From: an uncultured Gammaproteobacteria bacterium
Lineage (GTDB): Bacteria > Pseudomonadota > Gammaproteobacteria > UBA4575
Direction: 5' to 3'
Length of the DNA: 64,000 bases
NCBI GenBank assembly: GCA_951812785.1
Contig: OX638335.1
Span: forward strand, 1,785,712-1,849,711
Shown: one piece after another, positions 46,761 through 55,285 of the stretch
How the letters are laid out: each line of letters starts with the position of its first letter
Position numbering within the stretch: position 1 is the first letter of the stretch
Translations under genes and position numbers: made by a program
The notes under the pieces: model-generated
Database searches by the model: none
What the model saw: only the letters and a program-made list of their open reading frames with translations
What the model was told of the DNA's origin: nothing

Positions 46761-47225
46761 TTATAAGCAATCTTTATAAGTGTTTAATAAAATTTCCATT
46801 TTAAAATGAGGTACGGCCAGCTCTGTTTTAACCTCATCTATCACATCAAATCCTTGTTTATGATAAAAATCCACTGCTTGTGCTCTAGCATTTAACCAGC
46901 ATTTAGCTGTTTGATTATCAATGGCATAATCTAATAGATTTTTCATAATTTTTGCGCCGACTCCTAAGCGCTGATATTGACTCTCAACAGCCATGTATCG
47001 TATACGCATAGTATTGTCTTCTTGCGGTTGAATACTACCAACACCTATAGACAAACCTTCACTGAGCTGAACCATGCAATGGTAGGATTGATTATCCAAT
47101 GCATCTCTTTCACTGCCCCTTGGCAAATCTAGAGGTTTACGTAACTGTTCCCAACGAAATTGATAGTAACGTTCGAAATCATCATCAGACTTAGGTGATA
47201 TTAGAACATAATCTAGCTTATTCAA
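46761..47225 (-). CDS. GNAT-family N-acetyltransferase
   Basis: The 154-residue product has the GNAT pattern, with a central MRIRYMAVESQYQRLGVGAKIMKNLLDYA acetyl-CoA loop (Q-R-L-G-V-G). The ending AQAVDFYHKQGFDVIDEV is typical too. The acceptor is unknown. It resembles the ElaA/YjdJ-like small acetyltransferases. It starts two bases before the end of the prolyl-hydroxylase-like gene, so the two are cotranscribed. Confidence 0.85.
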   Translation of the reverse strand: MNKLDYVLISPKSDDDFERYYQFRWEQLRKPLDLPRGSERDALDNQSYHCMVQLSEGLSIGVGSIQPQEDNTMRIRYMAVESQYQRLGVGAKIMKNLLDYAIDNQTAKCWLNARAQAVDFYHKQGFDVIDEVKTELAVPHFKMEILLNTYKDCL

Positions 47226-47226
47226 T

Positions 47227-47829
47227 TTAGGCGAACACTACCCACGTCGTTGCAATATATTTTACGCCCGCATCTAACATGACGCCTCGATGCTCGTGTG
47301 TCCAAAATGGTGGGAACAATAATAGCTTGCCTACTTCCGGTTTGATTTTTACCTCTTGAAACAAAAACTCTGTTTCACCCCCTGGCCCCGCAACATCATT
47401 CAGGTACCATATCGCAACCAATTGCCGATAGCTGAAGTCATGGCTGCCACCATCAATATGCCAATGATAATATTCGCCCGGATCAGTGCGCTGCAGACCA
47501 TAACCCATGTCTTTAAATGGCCCATTGAAGTAAGGGTACTGAGCACGAAATTCTCTTATCGCGATACCCAACGACTTAAACAATGCGCGGTCCACATCTT
47601 GCCAATGTTGTTTGCCACTCACCACTAAATCTGTGGATTTTTTAATACTACTATCTTGATTCGCCAATTGCCCGATTCGCCCTTGATATTGATCTTGCGG
47701 ATTAGCTTCAAACCGTTGAATAGCTTCTTGACAAAACTCTGCTGCTAAAGCATTTCTCTTTTCAAAAATAAAACTGTTTTGTTTAACTTCACCAATAGCG
47801 ACTAACTTAGACTGACTTGATTCACTCAT
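47227..47829 (-). CDS. Prolyl-4-hydroxylase-like Fe(II)/2-oxoglutarate oxygenase
   Basis: The 200-residue product has the P4H jelly-roll signature: metal HXD in YYHWHIDGGSHDF, a central QLVAIWYLNDVAGPGGETEF, and the distal histidine plus arginine-like region FPPFWTHEHRGVM. The substrate is unknown. This is the third iron/2-oxoglutarate enzyme in the window. It follows the Sfum_1244-like gene by three bases and precedes the GNAT gene directly, so the three probably act together. Confidence 0.85.
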   Translation of the reverse strand: MSESSQSKLVAIGEVKQNSFIFEKRNALAAEFCQEAIQRFEANPQDQYQGRIGQLANQDSSIKKSTDLVVSGKQHWQDVDRALFKSLGIAIREFRAQYPYFNGPFKDMGYGLQRTDPGEYYHWHIDGGSHDFSYRQLVAIWYLNDVAGPGGETEFLFQEVKIKPEVGKLLLFPPFWTHEHRGVMLDAGVKYIATTWVVFA

Positions 47830-47832
47830 TAT

Positions 47833-48864
47833 CTATAATTGATTCGTTTCTATGTATTGTTCAATATCGGCTTCAGATGCATGATTCACATACATAAAAA
47901 GCACCTGCTCACAGGTATCGGCCCAGTGTGTTGCACTAACGACCAGCCAGTCTTGCAGACGCTTCAGGTTACCATCCTCACACCATTGCTGATAACTATT
48001 TAAAAAAGATGGACACACTTGTTTGCGCACTGGATTCATATTGGCTGCATAAAAATGTATCGATGCCACTTTATTTTCACTAAACAACACGGGCAAAGTA
48101 GAAATAGAATCCGCATAAAAATCTTTCACTGTACGCAACATTAATTCCAGACGCATGCTAGTTGTACCCACAAGCAACTGTTTCCATTGCTCACCCAGAA
48201 TTCTTCCCGCTTTAACTTCGCCTTGCTCATGTAGAATAATCGACGGCAACTCCACTTCTGTCATTTGATCCAGCGCGACATTGACATCACTTTTAAAATC
48301 ATAAAACGAAAATGCGCGACTGGCCGCATTTTCTATCTTATGCCATTGCCATTCCTGCACCTTTTCCCACAACATACGACGAATAGATTCTTTCCGAATA
48401 AATATTTTATTATCTAGCGTCATCGCTGGAGGCGAACCCAAATCACGAGCACACTCTTCAGAAGAAATAACAATTTGGCAATCATCATAAGACCTCTGCT
48501 CATCAAACTTGGCAAGGAAAAAGTGTGGTACACGCCGCACTCCTATTCCGCCGCTATATACCATGCCACGAGACCGTAGAGAGTCATTAATTGCCTCGGT
48601 GTCAAAGGGATCAAATAACTGATCATCTATCTGAATTGGCTTAAATGATTTCTGCTCTAAGCTTGACCACAATAACTCTCTATGTGTCACCCACTCTCCC
48701 ACTTCTTCCTTCGACATTGTGTCAGTGCATACATAGCCCTTATCCCAGCGACAATATTCATGCATTTTCATCAAATAAACACACATGGTGAAGTTCCCCG
48801 CATGCTTAGCATCAGCAATGTTGCAGTTATACTGAACAGTCTCGCAGAGAGAGTCTGTAATCAT
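47833..48864 (-). CDS. Sfum_1244-like conserved protein
   Basis: The 343-residue product looks like the Sfum_1244 family, a conserved protein of unknown function. Characteristic parts are MCVYLMKMHEYCRWDKGY near the start and YSGGIGVRRVPHFFLAKF. It also has VISSEECARDLGSPPAMTLD and CPSFLNSYQQWCEDGNLKRLQDW. No catalytic motif is clear. It heads a three-gene set with an oxygenase and an acetyltransferase and is divergent from another conserved unknown gene at 48969. The family name is from memory and moderate in certainty. Confidence 0.65.
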   Translation of the reverse strand: MITDSLCETVQYNCNIADAKHAGNFTMCVYLMKMHEYCRWDKGYVCTDTMSKEEVGEWVTHRELLWSSLEQKSFKPIQIDDQLFDPFDTEAINDSLRSRGMVYSGGIGVRRVPHFFLAKFDEQRSYDDCQIVISSEECARDLGSPPAMTLDNKIFIRKESIRRMLWEKVQEWQWHKIENAASRAFSFYDFKSDVNVALDQMTEVELPSIILHEQGEVKAGRILGEQWKQLLVGTTSMRLELMLRTVKDFYADSISTLPVLFSENKVASIHFYAANMNPVRKQVCPSFLNSYQQWCEDGNLKRLQDWLVVSATHWADTCEQVLFMYVNHASEADIEQYIETNQL

Positions 48865-48968
48865 CGATTACCTCTGTATAATATCCACATCAAATCAATG
48901 ATTAGATATTACCTCAGCGCATTGTCGAATTCATGGCCACATAACCGCAAAACTCATAGGGATAGTAC

Positions 48969-49583
48969 ATGGCAAGATTAAAAGCCAAATGGAATCAAAA
49001 AAGTCGTGAGCGCACTCCAGAACAGATTGCCTCTGCAGTAGGTTTCAATACTTGGCTATTAGCGGCTGAGGCTTGCTTGAATCATGAGAACGAGGGTTTT
49101 GAAACCAACACTCAATCACAACGTTTAGATGTCATCAGTGAATACCTGGCATTTTCATTGCACTTGGTTGACCGTATGACATTTGGTGAGCTCAAGGAAG
49201 AAGAACGGGTGCGCTTCATTAATGCGTTGGGGGTTCACTTGGCAACATTAATTCAATCTAATCGTATTGATGCTAATGGTCATGGTGAGTACCGCAACCA
49301 GTTTGTTGAATTACTTAACACCAGAATGGATGAATATTCTGACTGCACATACGATAAAGAATCAGGACCAGGGTTTAATTTAAAAAGAATTTTAGGCAAT
49401 CATGTAATGGCAGCCATGGGAGATAAAGACAATAAATGGATTCCTGATTACGTGATTGATGTTGAAGCACCCAAAGTCATCAAGGGAATGAACCGTGTCA
49501 TGAGCGGAATGGGCGACTCACTGGAAGACGCTAGCTTTGATATGCCACCCATCCCAGAAGGAGGCACATGGGGTGAGGGTTAA
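48969..49583 (+). CDS. Conserved protein of unknown function
   Basis: The 204-residue product is not recognised by function. It is soluble and mostly helical-looking, with FNTWLLAAEACLNHENEGFE, EYLAFSLHLVDRMTF and FINALGVHLATLIQ. The tail is acidic and proline rich (DMPPIPEGGTWGEG). AGGGAT lies before the ATG. It is divergent from the Sfum_1244-like gene and followed with overlap by a secreted protein gene. That neighbourhood suggests a shared process, not identified. Confidence 0.7.
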   Translation: MARLKAKWNQKSRERTPEQIASAVGFNTWLLAAEACLNHENEGFETNTQSQRLDVISEYLAFSLHLVDRMTFGELKEEERVRFINALGVHLATLIQSNRIDANGHGEYRNQFVELLNTRMDEYSDCTYDKESGPGFNLKRILGNHVMAAMGDKDNKWIPDYVIDVEAPKVIKGMNRVMSGMGDSLEDASFDMPPIPEGGTWGEG

Positions 49584-50427
49584 GCTTGTCGTTTTATTTT
49601 TATTGCTTGCAGTTATTACTCCACATACTGGCTTCACTAGTAGTAAAAACTCTCCAAATTTAGAAGACAACTTTTGCACCTACGGCTCACATAAAGAACT
49701 CTATAAATTTTTCGCAGAAAAAAATTATATTGTCATCGCACAAGGTAAACGTACACACCCTAACGGCAATATTAAAGATTTCGCCGACGTTTTATTTTTA
49801 GTCTCCCCTGACATGGAGTATTTTCATACCGTCACGCTTAACAGCATAAAGTATGATCACTTCAAGGCTTGCATTTTTAGTTCAGCACGCGAAATTGATT
49901 ATCAATTTGCTTCACCCATTCCTAACCTTCTTCCTCGCAAAAATCGTGAGCATGTTGTTTTACTTAATAATGGCATGCCCAACAAGACCACCTGCCCTAA
50001 CAATGACAAATATTGCACGCCATGGAGCCATTGGTCACACAAATCTCAAACGAACACTCCTAAATTAAGCGCTTATACATACTCAACCAAACGGGAAAAT
50101 GATCCATACAATGAAATTGTTGAATTAACACTTGATAACAAAGTAATTCGTCCAACGCGTGGAAAACTTACCGAGCATACTCGCAAAAAATATGCGTTGC
50201 GATTACGCAATGCGCTGAATGAAAACAAAGAAGACGTAAAGATGACCAAGATTGCATACAAACAAATACACGACGAAGTAGACCACAAACTTCCATTGAT
50301 TCTCTTAAACCTCACTGAGACTAGGGACTGGTCTCTGTCTGAAGTGAACAGAAAAAAAGGATTAGTGGAAACAGTTCTTCATGGAATTGAGCTTGAACTG
50401 TATCCAATACCTAATAGCGCATACTAA
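49573..50427 (+). CDS. Secreted protein of unknown function
   Basis: GTG at 49573 opens 285 codons (MRVKLVVLFLLLAVITPHTG), with a clear signal peptide cleaved after about residue 23. It overlaps the previous stop by 11 bases, inside the reading frame of the upstream gene. A longer frame from 49537 would lack the signal at its N-terminus, so GTG is preferred. The mature part has cysteine pairs in NNGMPNKTTCPNNDKYCTPW. I do not recognise a family. It ends 42 bases before an IS481-type copy. Confidence 0.65.
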   Translation: MRVKLVVLFLLLAVITPHTGFTSSKNSPNLEDNFCTYGSHKELYKFFAEKNYIVIAQGKRTHPNGNIKDFADVLFLVSPDMEYFHTVTLNSIKYDHFKACIFSSAREIDYQFASPIPNLLPRKNREHVVLLNNGMPNKTTCPNNDKYCTPWSHWSHKSQTNTPKLSAYTYSTKRENDPYNEIVELTLDNKVIRPTRGKLTEHTRKKYALRLRNALNENKEDVKMTKIAYKQIHDEVDHKLPLILLNLTETRDWSLSEVNRKKGLVETVLHGIELELYPIPNSAY

Positions 50428-50468
50428 GGAGTTTTTGGATAGCCTCTCACCATAATGGATGCTTAATC

Positions 50469-51565
50469 TGTAGTAGCTCAGACCTGATCGTACCGTTACC
50501 GGTTATTGATAGGAGTCTGTCAGTTTAGATGTGAGCTAAATTCTTTTCAGCCCAAATCAATTTACCATCCATTAACCTGTCCATGGGTGTGCTACCACCG
50601 CCCATGTTGCCTTGATCTTGTTGTCAATCCTCCCTGGTTGAGTACCGTTTTTTCCTGAAGGTAATTTGATAAAACTCATTCAGAGATGCCATGGGTTTGC
50701 GGTGATCAATGTCGTTAATGGCCAGGTATCACGGATCGTCATGATGCTCCACGCGCCCACAATATTCTGTGCCTCTGTCGGTTAAACTACGTAGCATCGG
50801 CAAGGCATGCTTTTCAAAAAACGGTAGCACCTCATCAAAGAGTAGGTCTGCGGCGGTAATCGGCGTCTTAGTCGTGTAGAGTGCCGCAAAGGCGATCTTG
50901 CTGTAGGTGTCTACGAACGTTTGCTTGGTATAGCCGACCAACACCTTTGAGGTGGCCTAAGTCACCAGGATGTGCCGTGTCAATCTCACCACAGGCCTCG
51001 TCATCCTGTTTCTGTTTCTCAAGGGCGGCGATCTGTGCATCGCTTAAGATAATGCCCTCCTTGGCAATTTCTTCTTCGAGTGCTTTGAGTCGTTTCTTGA
51101 AGTGCTCTCGATGATGGCGCAGCCAAACGCAACGCACACCGCTACCAGCGATCAACACACCAGTTCATTGCTGCTTCGATGTTGCCCAACCGCGGGCTGT
51201 TCAATCGCTGACGTCACCACTGCATGTGCTGTGGGTTCATCCACACGGTTTTTAACATCGGCTGTTCTACGACTCTTGTCAATCCGTGAGTCAATGCCAC
51301 CTTCTTCAACCCGCTGTTGATAACGATAGAATGTGTCTCGCGACACCCCCATGACTTGACAGGCGCTAGATACGTTGCCCAGTTCTTCTGCTAAGTTGAG
51401 CAAGCACGCCTTGTGTTTAAGGATTGGATTGTTAGTATCAAGCATGAGAGTTACCTGCCTTTTTGATTTGATTTAAAGATTTCAACACCTTTATCAAAAC
51501 GGGTAACTCTCGCTTTTGCAACCCTTGTGGATTGCTAATTGTCAGATCGGGTCTGAACTATTACA
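50469..51565 (-). mobile_element. Degenerate IS481-type element, copy A
   Basis: The ends TGTAGTAGCTCAGACCTGATC (50469 on) and its near inverted copy GATCGGGTCTGAACTATTACA (ending 51565) bound a 1.1 kb unit. The transposase is read right to left, from MLDTNNPILKHKACLLNLAEE at 51445 through VMGVSRDTFYRYQQRVEEGG, then broken pieces in other frames (50868-51158, 50729-50944). It matches IS481-family transposases, which carry an N-terminal HTH and an rve catalytic core. A TGA at 50729-50731, after VEHHDDP, occurs at the same position in copies B and C. Frameshifts make it inactive. Confidence 0.85.
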
Positions 51566-51569
51566 GCTA

Positions 51570-51817
51570 ATCATAGCTGACTCACCTTCCGCTATATCTA
51601 ACGCATCAAATACATCTCCTTGATGGAATCCAAATGATTCAAGCAGTTACTCCAGTAACATCCTGCTAAGAGGCTCAGAGGTTTGCATCAGTTCTGACTG
51701 TTTATCTTTTTCGACTTTATGTCGTCCGAAAATATGTGCCGTATAGTACGAACCTTACTTAGTAATTTTCACAAGCACATCTATATTTTCATTTGGCCTG
51801 CTTAAAAAATCATTCAT
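51570..51817 (-). pseudogene. Small gene remnant with two stops, next to copy A
   Basis: From ATG at 51817 the minus strand reads MNDFLSRPNENIDVLVKITK, stop, then GSYYTAHIFGRHKVEKDKQS and further codons to a second stop, then LLESFGFHQGDVFDALDIAE up to the IS end. All three segments share one frame. GGGAAATGAC precedes the ATG. This looks like a gene of at least 80 codons broken by two nonsense codons and truncated by the IS. The family is not recognised and chance cannot be excluded. Confidence 0.4.
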
Positions 51818-51841
51818 GTCATTTCCCTATGGTACTTATAA

Positions 51842-52252
51842 TTAATCCACTTTATCCGAGTAAGGGAATGCTGCATGCCCATAACGAAGAACCAATGTTG
51901 CAAATGTAAGTATCAATATTGATATCCCCAACCAAATCACATCAACCGAAGAGAGCTCTTTTAGATCTAAAATAACATAGCGAGCAATCGCCACTATCGC
52001 GATATAAATAGGATAGCGCACTGGTAACTTTCCACTAGTTAAATATAGCGACACCATGGCCATCACTTCTAAATATATAAACAGCAAAAGTATATCGTGC
52101 AGCTCAACATGACCACGCTCTACTACCAGAACCACTTCTTGAATAATTGCAGCAATCACCCCTAAAGTGATGAGAAACAAACCCACCCATTCTACCCATC
52201 GAATAACCCGCATGATGGGGTGCTTATCATTTAATTCCGCTTGCATCACCAA
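51842..52252 (-). CDS. PsiE-family membrane protein
   Basis: The 136-residue product has four hydrophobic segments (for example LFLITLGVIAAIIQEVVLVV, LLLFIYLEVMAMVSLYL, and IYIAIVAIARYVIL). Its sequence pattern, with LHDILLLFIYLE and PIYIAIVAIARYVILD, matches the PsiE phosphate-starvation-inducible family of inner-membrane proteins. Its molecular role is not known. The third codon (MQAELND) is an alternative start. It lies downstream of the small remnant left by IS copy A. Confidence 0.85.
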   Translation of the reverse strand: MVMQAELNDKHPIMRVIRWVEWVGLFLITLGVIAAIIQEVVLVVERGHVELHDILLLFIYLEVMAMVSLYLTSGKLPVRYPIYIAIVAIARYVILDLKELSSVDVIWLGISILILTFATLVLRYGHAAFPYSDKVD

Positions 52253-52594
52253 TCTCTCCTAGAAGGTCTTCTAATTCTAATCTAATAATCTCAGGTTGCG
52301 TTCTTAATCATTCTGGCAATACCAGTTAAATCAATGACAAAAATCTAGAATCACCATCAAAACCACTTTCTAAGTACCTAAATAACTGATACTACCAACT
52401 ACCACGCTGTAAAAAGACTGCTGAACGGTCACCTATAATTGTAGCAAAAGTATACGACTTCGCTTATAATGACAACCGCTACAGATTTTGTAATTGGCAA
52501 TTATGGTTGTTCCCTCCGTGTTACCCCTTCAGTTACCTGTTTCATATCGTGTAAGCAACATTATTTTATTAATTTTTTTAAGGTAAACATTTTT
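52253..52594 (+). promoter_or_regulatory. Promoter and long leader of the cold-shock gene
   Basis: About 340 bases between psiE and the cold-shock gene contain no convincing gene. A good -10 box TATAAT is at 52465-52470, with a weak -35 (TTGTAG near 52439, 20 bases away). The transcript would have a leader of about 120 bases ending in a U-rich stretch before AAGG. Long leaders are typical of cspA-type genes and often act as cold-responsive RNA switches; that is an inference here. Confidence 0.5.
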
Positions 52595-52798
52595 ATGGCT
52601 ACAGGTACTATTAAGTGGTTTAACGAATCCAAAGGCTTTGGATTCATTTCTCAAGACAACGGCGGAGCTGACGTTTTTGTTCATTACAGTGCTATTCAAG
52701 GCACAGGCTTCAAAACTTTAAAAGAAGGTCAGCAAGTGACTTTTGAAGTGGAGGACGGACCTAAAGGTCCTCAAGCAACTAGTGTTGAGTCTGCTTAG
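52595..52798 (+). CDS. Cold-shock domain protein (CspA family)
   Basis: CspA-type proteins bind single-stranded RNA and DNA and melt RNA structure. The 67-residue product [20 protein letters not shown] has both RNA-binding motifs (KGFGFI and DVFVHYSAI). It ends in [17 protein letters not shown]. The start is ATG 52595, downstream of AAGGTAA; codons further upstream are leader, not protein. A strong terminator follows at 52840. Confidence 0.95.
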   Translation: MATGTIKWFNESKGFGFISQDNGGADVFVHYSAIQGTGFKTLKEGQQVTFEVEDGPKGPQATSVESA

Positions 52799-52839
52799 GA
52801 AAAACCTCATCGACTAGGTTTAAGCTAGGTCGACACGCA

Positions 52840-52869
52840 GACCCCCGTCAAGTGCGGGGTTCTTTTTTT
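52840..52869 (+). terminator. Terminator after the cold-shock gene
   Basis: GACCCC...GGGGTTC forms a G/C-rich stem around CGTCAAGTGC, followed by TTTTTTT. It is a classical intrinsic terminator for the plus-strand cold-shock gene. Confidence 0.85.
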
Positions 52870-52909
52870 CCGGCTTTAACAGCCTCCATACACTCATGTT
52901 GGAGCAATC

Positions 52910-53179
52910 ATGAAAAAATTATTTATTGGCAATTTACCCGCCAGTACTAAGACTGAAGAACTTGAAGCCTTGTTTTCTGAATTTGGTAAAGTGCGTTCAT
53001 CTAAGCTTGTGACAGATGTATTTTCTGGACAGTGCAAAGGATTTGGCTTTATCGAAATGGAAGGCCACGAGGCCCGTGCTGCAATTGCAGGCTTAAATGG
53101 CAAGGATTTCAACGGTAAACCATTGAAAGTTAACTTGGAACAGCCTAAAAATGCACGCCGGGGTGGCGGACGTTACTAG
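52910..53179 (+). CDS. RRM-domain RNA-binding protein
   Basis: The 89-residue product is a single RNA recognition motif with RNP2 KLFIGNLP at the start and RNP1 KGFGFIEM near residue 45. It ends in a basic glycine-rich tail ARRGGGRY. Such small RRM proteins occur in many bacteria and bind single-stranded RNA; targets are unknown. It follows the cold-shock gene but is separated by a strong terminator. ATG is preceded by TTGGAGCAATC. Confidence 0.93.
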   Translation: MKKLFIGNLPASTKTEELEALFSEFGKVRSSKLVTDVFSGQCKGFGFIEMEGHEARAAIAGLNGKDFNGKPLKVNLEQPKNARRGGGRY

Positions 53180-53199
53180 TCGACTCTTCTAGTTGTAAA

Positions 53200-53230
53200 T
53201 AACCGCTTTAAGTTTTAAAGCGGTTATTCT
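53200..53230. terminator. Hairpin terminator after the RRM gene
   Basis: TAACCGCTTTAA (53200-53211) and TTAAAGCGGTTA (53215-53226) form a perfect 12-base-pair stem with a three-base loop, followed by TTCT. It can work for the RRM gene and possibly in both directions, since the convergent gene ends at 53290. Confidence 0.75.
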
Positions 53231-53289
53231 ACCAACTGATTTAACACCACAGTTTTCTTGCGCGATTCCCTCTAGCAAATTATCAAGTC

Positions 53290-53484
53290 TTACTTAGCCC
53301 AGTTAGCCATGTTGTCAGTTGACTTTCCCTGGCCATCTTCGTAACCAGCTGTGTACGCTTCTGTGACACGTTGCTCTTCGCGCTCTGGATGACCTAAGTA
53401 ACCACCTTGCCAACCAAGAACATATTCTGGGTCTACACCTTTTTGCTCCATTTGAGTGATTGCGTCGCGATATGCTTGATCCAT
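53290..53484 (-). CDS. Small RMF-like protein, unknown
   Basis: From ATG at 53484 (AGGAG eight bases upstream) the product is 64 residues: MDQAYRDAITQMEQKGVDPE, then VLGWQGGYLGHPEREEQRV and AYTAGYEDGQGK. The repeated aromatic-glycine pattern (GWQGGYLG, YTAGYEDG) recalls ribosome modulation factor, but the match is loose. It follows the TrpD-like gene by about 23 bases on the same strand, and is likely cotranscribed. An upstream start at 53526 has no ribosome binding site. Confidence 0.6.
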   Translation of the reverse strand: MDQAYRDAITQMEQKGVDPEYVLGWQGGYLGHPEREEQRVTEAYTAGYEDGQGKSTDNMANWAK

Positions 53485-53507
53485 AGTAAATTCTCCTAAT
53501 TTTGAAA

Positions 53508-54632
53508 TTAACTGGTTTGAAAACAACTCATCGCTTTACCAGATGCGATGACATCAGAGACCACCTTGACCCCTTGTTTAAGTGATTTTGCTTTGCCCAA
53601 ATGTTGCAGCATTATAGCAGCCGAATAAGTGAGACAGTCCTTCGCCGGACCCTCTTTTCCATCTAGTGCTTCTAATCCTGCTTGTGCACTGGCTTTGGAT
53701 AATGCGTCAACGTCGACTATATCTTCACCATTCGAATCTGTCTGTGTAGTATGTTGCGGAACCGGCACACAACGTTTTGCTTGCTCTATACCCAAATCAG
53801 ATGGAGACACATCAATTTCTATTAATTCACCTTGCTCACCATGGTACTCAAAATATTTGGCTGGCTTATTCAAAGCAGGTGTCACCCCGCCTTCAACACC
53901 ACGAACTAACACGGCCGAATCGAATCCAGCTAATTTTGCCAATCTTTCATAGACTGGGGGATATGGCTTATGCACATAGCCTGTCATTAAGTGCGTAGAT
54001 ATTTTTCCGCAGATTGGTTTTGCCAATACCTCTACCGTGGTCAGTACTGGACGTTTAATAATTCTTTTTCTCAGCGGGACTAAGTCATGTAGTGATTTGC
54101 AGAAATTGGCTTGATCAACGTATCCCCAACCAATATCACTATTGTTAATTCTTTCTACTGCTTGCGCGCAAGTTAAATCTACATCGATACCGGCATCACG
54201 CAATACTTTGCGTTGTGTGACTCCAAACTTAGGCCCGACATCTTCTAAGCCATGGCTAACCGCTGGCAATCCGCAAGCCGCTAGTAATGCAGGTAAAAAT
54301 GCTGTCACGGGCGCACCACGCATATAGCCATCATAAGGCTCAGCAATATCAACGACTGTATCGACATCCGCAATGACACGATCGGTTTGATCAAGAATGG
54401 CCTGTAAGCTCCCACCATTTTCGTCATTGGTTTCACGCTTCATGCGCAAAGCAATTAAATACACACCGACTTGAATCGGGTCGGCAACATCACGCAAAAT
54501 GTAATGCATGACTGTACGTGCTTCTTCAAAAGATAGACCCTTACTGTACTCTGGACCAGTAGCAACACGACCAATCACGCTACGCATAAATGCGTCTATT
54601 TCTTGCTGCGACTCTGCTAATACTGCTGCCAT
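53508..54632 (-). CDS. TrpD/glycosyltransferase-family-3-like protein lacking the PRPP loop
   Basis: The 374-residue product belongs to the anthranilate phosphoribosyltransferase-like superfamily by its N-terminal helical domain (about 20-90). The middle ACGLPAVSHGLEDVGPKFG and VLRDAGIDVDL also fit. In TrpD the segment after VD-I is GTGGDG, which binds PRPP. Here it reads VVDIAEPYDGYMRGAPVTAF, so the loop is absent. It is therefore probably not a tryptophan enzyme. TrpD2-type DNA-binding relatives are one alternative. It shares an operon with the small RMF-like gene. Confidence 0.75.
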   Translation of the reverse strand: MAAVLAESQQEIDAFMRSVIGRVATGPEYSKGLSFEEARTVMHYILRDVADPIQVGVYLIALRMKRETNDENGGSLQAILDQTDRVIADVDTVVDIAEPYDGYMRGAPVTAFLPALLAACGLPAVSHGLEDVGPKFGVTQRKVLRDAGIDVDLTCAQAVERINNSDIGWGYVDQANFCKSLHDLVPLRKRIIKRPVLTTVEVLAKPICGKISTHLMTGYVHKPYPPVYERLAKLAGFDSAVLVRGVEGGVTPALNKPAKYFEYHGEQGELIEIDVSPSDLGIEQAKRCVPVPQHTTQTDSNGEDIVDVDALSKASAQAGLEALDGKEGPAKDCLTYSAAIMLQHLGKAKSLKQGVKVVSDVIASGKAMSCFQTS

Positions 54633-54832
54633 TTGGATTCACTATTGATGTAGAGGGCAGGCAGCATACAAAATGTCCATAAGCATCAAAATATCTCTAT
54701 GGAGGGGCGTATAAGCTATTGATAAAAATAATAATTATCTCGCCTGCTTAGCCACTCATCAGAGGTATTCGGTGCTATCCAGGTTTGATTTAAACTTAGC
54801 AACTGAATTTAAACAATATTAAAAGTCATTCA

Positions 54833-55258
54833 ATGGAAGAAGCAGAAGAGATTGATTTCGCCGGCGGTATACAAGCCTTTGAATCCAAACATTTTTCACG
54901 CGCGATGCAAATACTCTCGCCACTCGCTGAAAAAGGCTATGCCGATGCCCAGCATCGAGTGGCCATTATGTGCCAAAACGGCTTAGGCGTTGTCGAAAGC
55001 CCTGAATCTGCTTTTAAATGGATGAAAGCAGCGGCCGAACAAGGCCACGCAGTAGCTCAACATGGTTTGGGCTTTATGTATATGGAAGGCGATTGTGTCG
55101 AAAAAAATGGCGAACTTGCCGTGGAGTGGTTTACTAAAGCGGCCGAACAAGGACTTGCTGGCTCACAAACCACCTTAGCCATGATGTATGAACAAGGCAC
55201 AATCATAGAGAAAGACGAGCAGAAAGCATCGGAGTGGTACAAGAAAGCTGGTTTCTAG
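54833..55258 (+). CDS. Sel1-repeat (SLR) protein
   Basis: The 141-residue product consists almost wholly of Sel1-like repeats of 36 residues: YADAQHRVAIMCQNGLGV, HAVAQHGLGFMYMEGDCV, and LAGSQTTLAMMYEQGTII. Each is followed by a W-F/Y helix. Such proteins are interaction scaffolds, often in signalling or cell-envelope processes. It lacks a signal peptide. It ends 28 bases before IS copy B and may have been truncated by it, though it ends cleanly at a repeat. Confidence 0.88.
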   Translation: MEEAEEIDFAGGIQAFESKHFSRAMQILSPLAEKGYADAQHRVAIMCQNGLGVVESPESAFKWMKAAAEQGHAVAQHGLGFMYMEGDCVEKNGELAVEWFTKAAEQGLAGSQTTLAMMYEQGTIIEKDEQKASEWYKKAGF

Positions 55259-55285
55259 CTTGACACAGCTTAAACAGACATAATC

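Noticed and set aside
50469..51565. Clear target-site duplications around IS copy A
   Set aside because: Flanks (TTAAT and CTAAT) are similar, but the exact IS end is uncertain, so the duplication cannot be defined.
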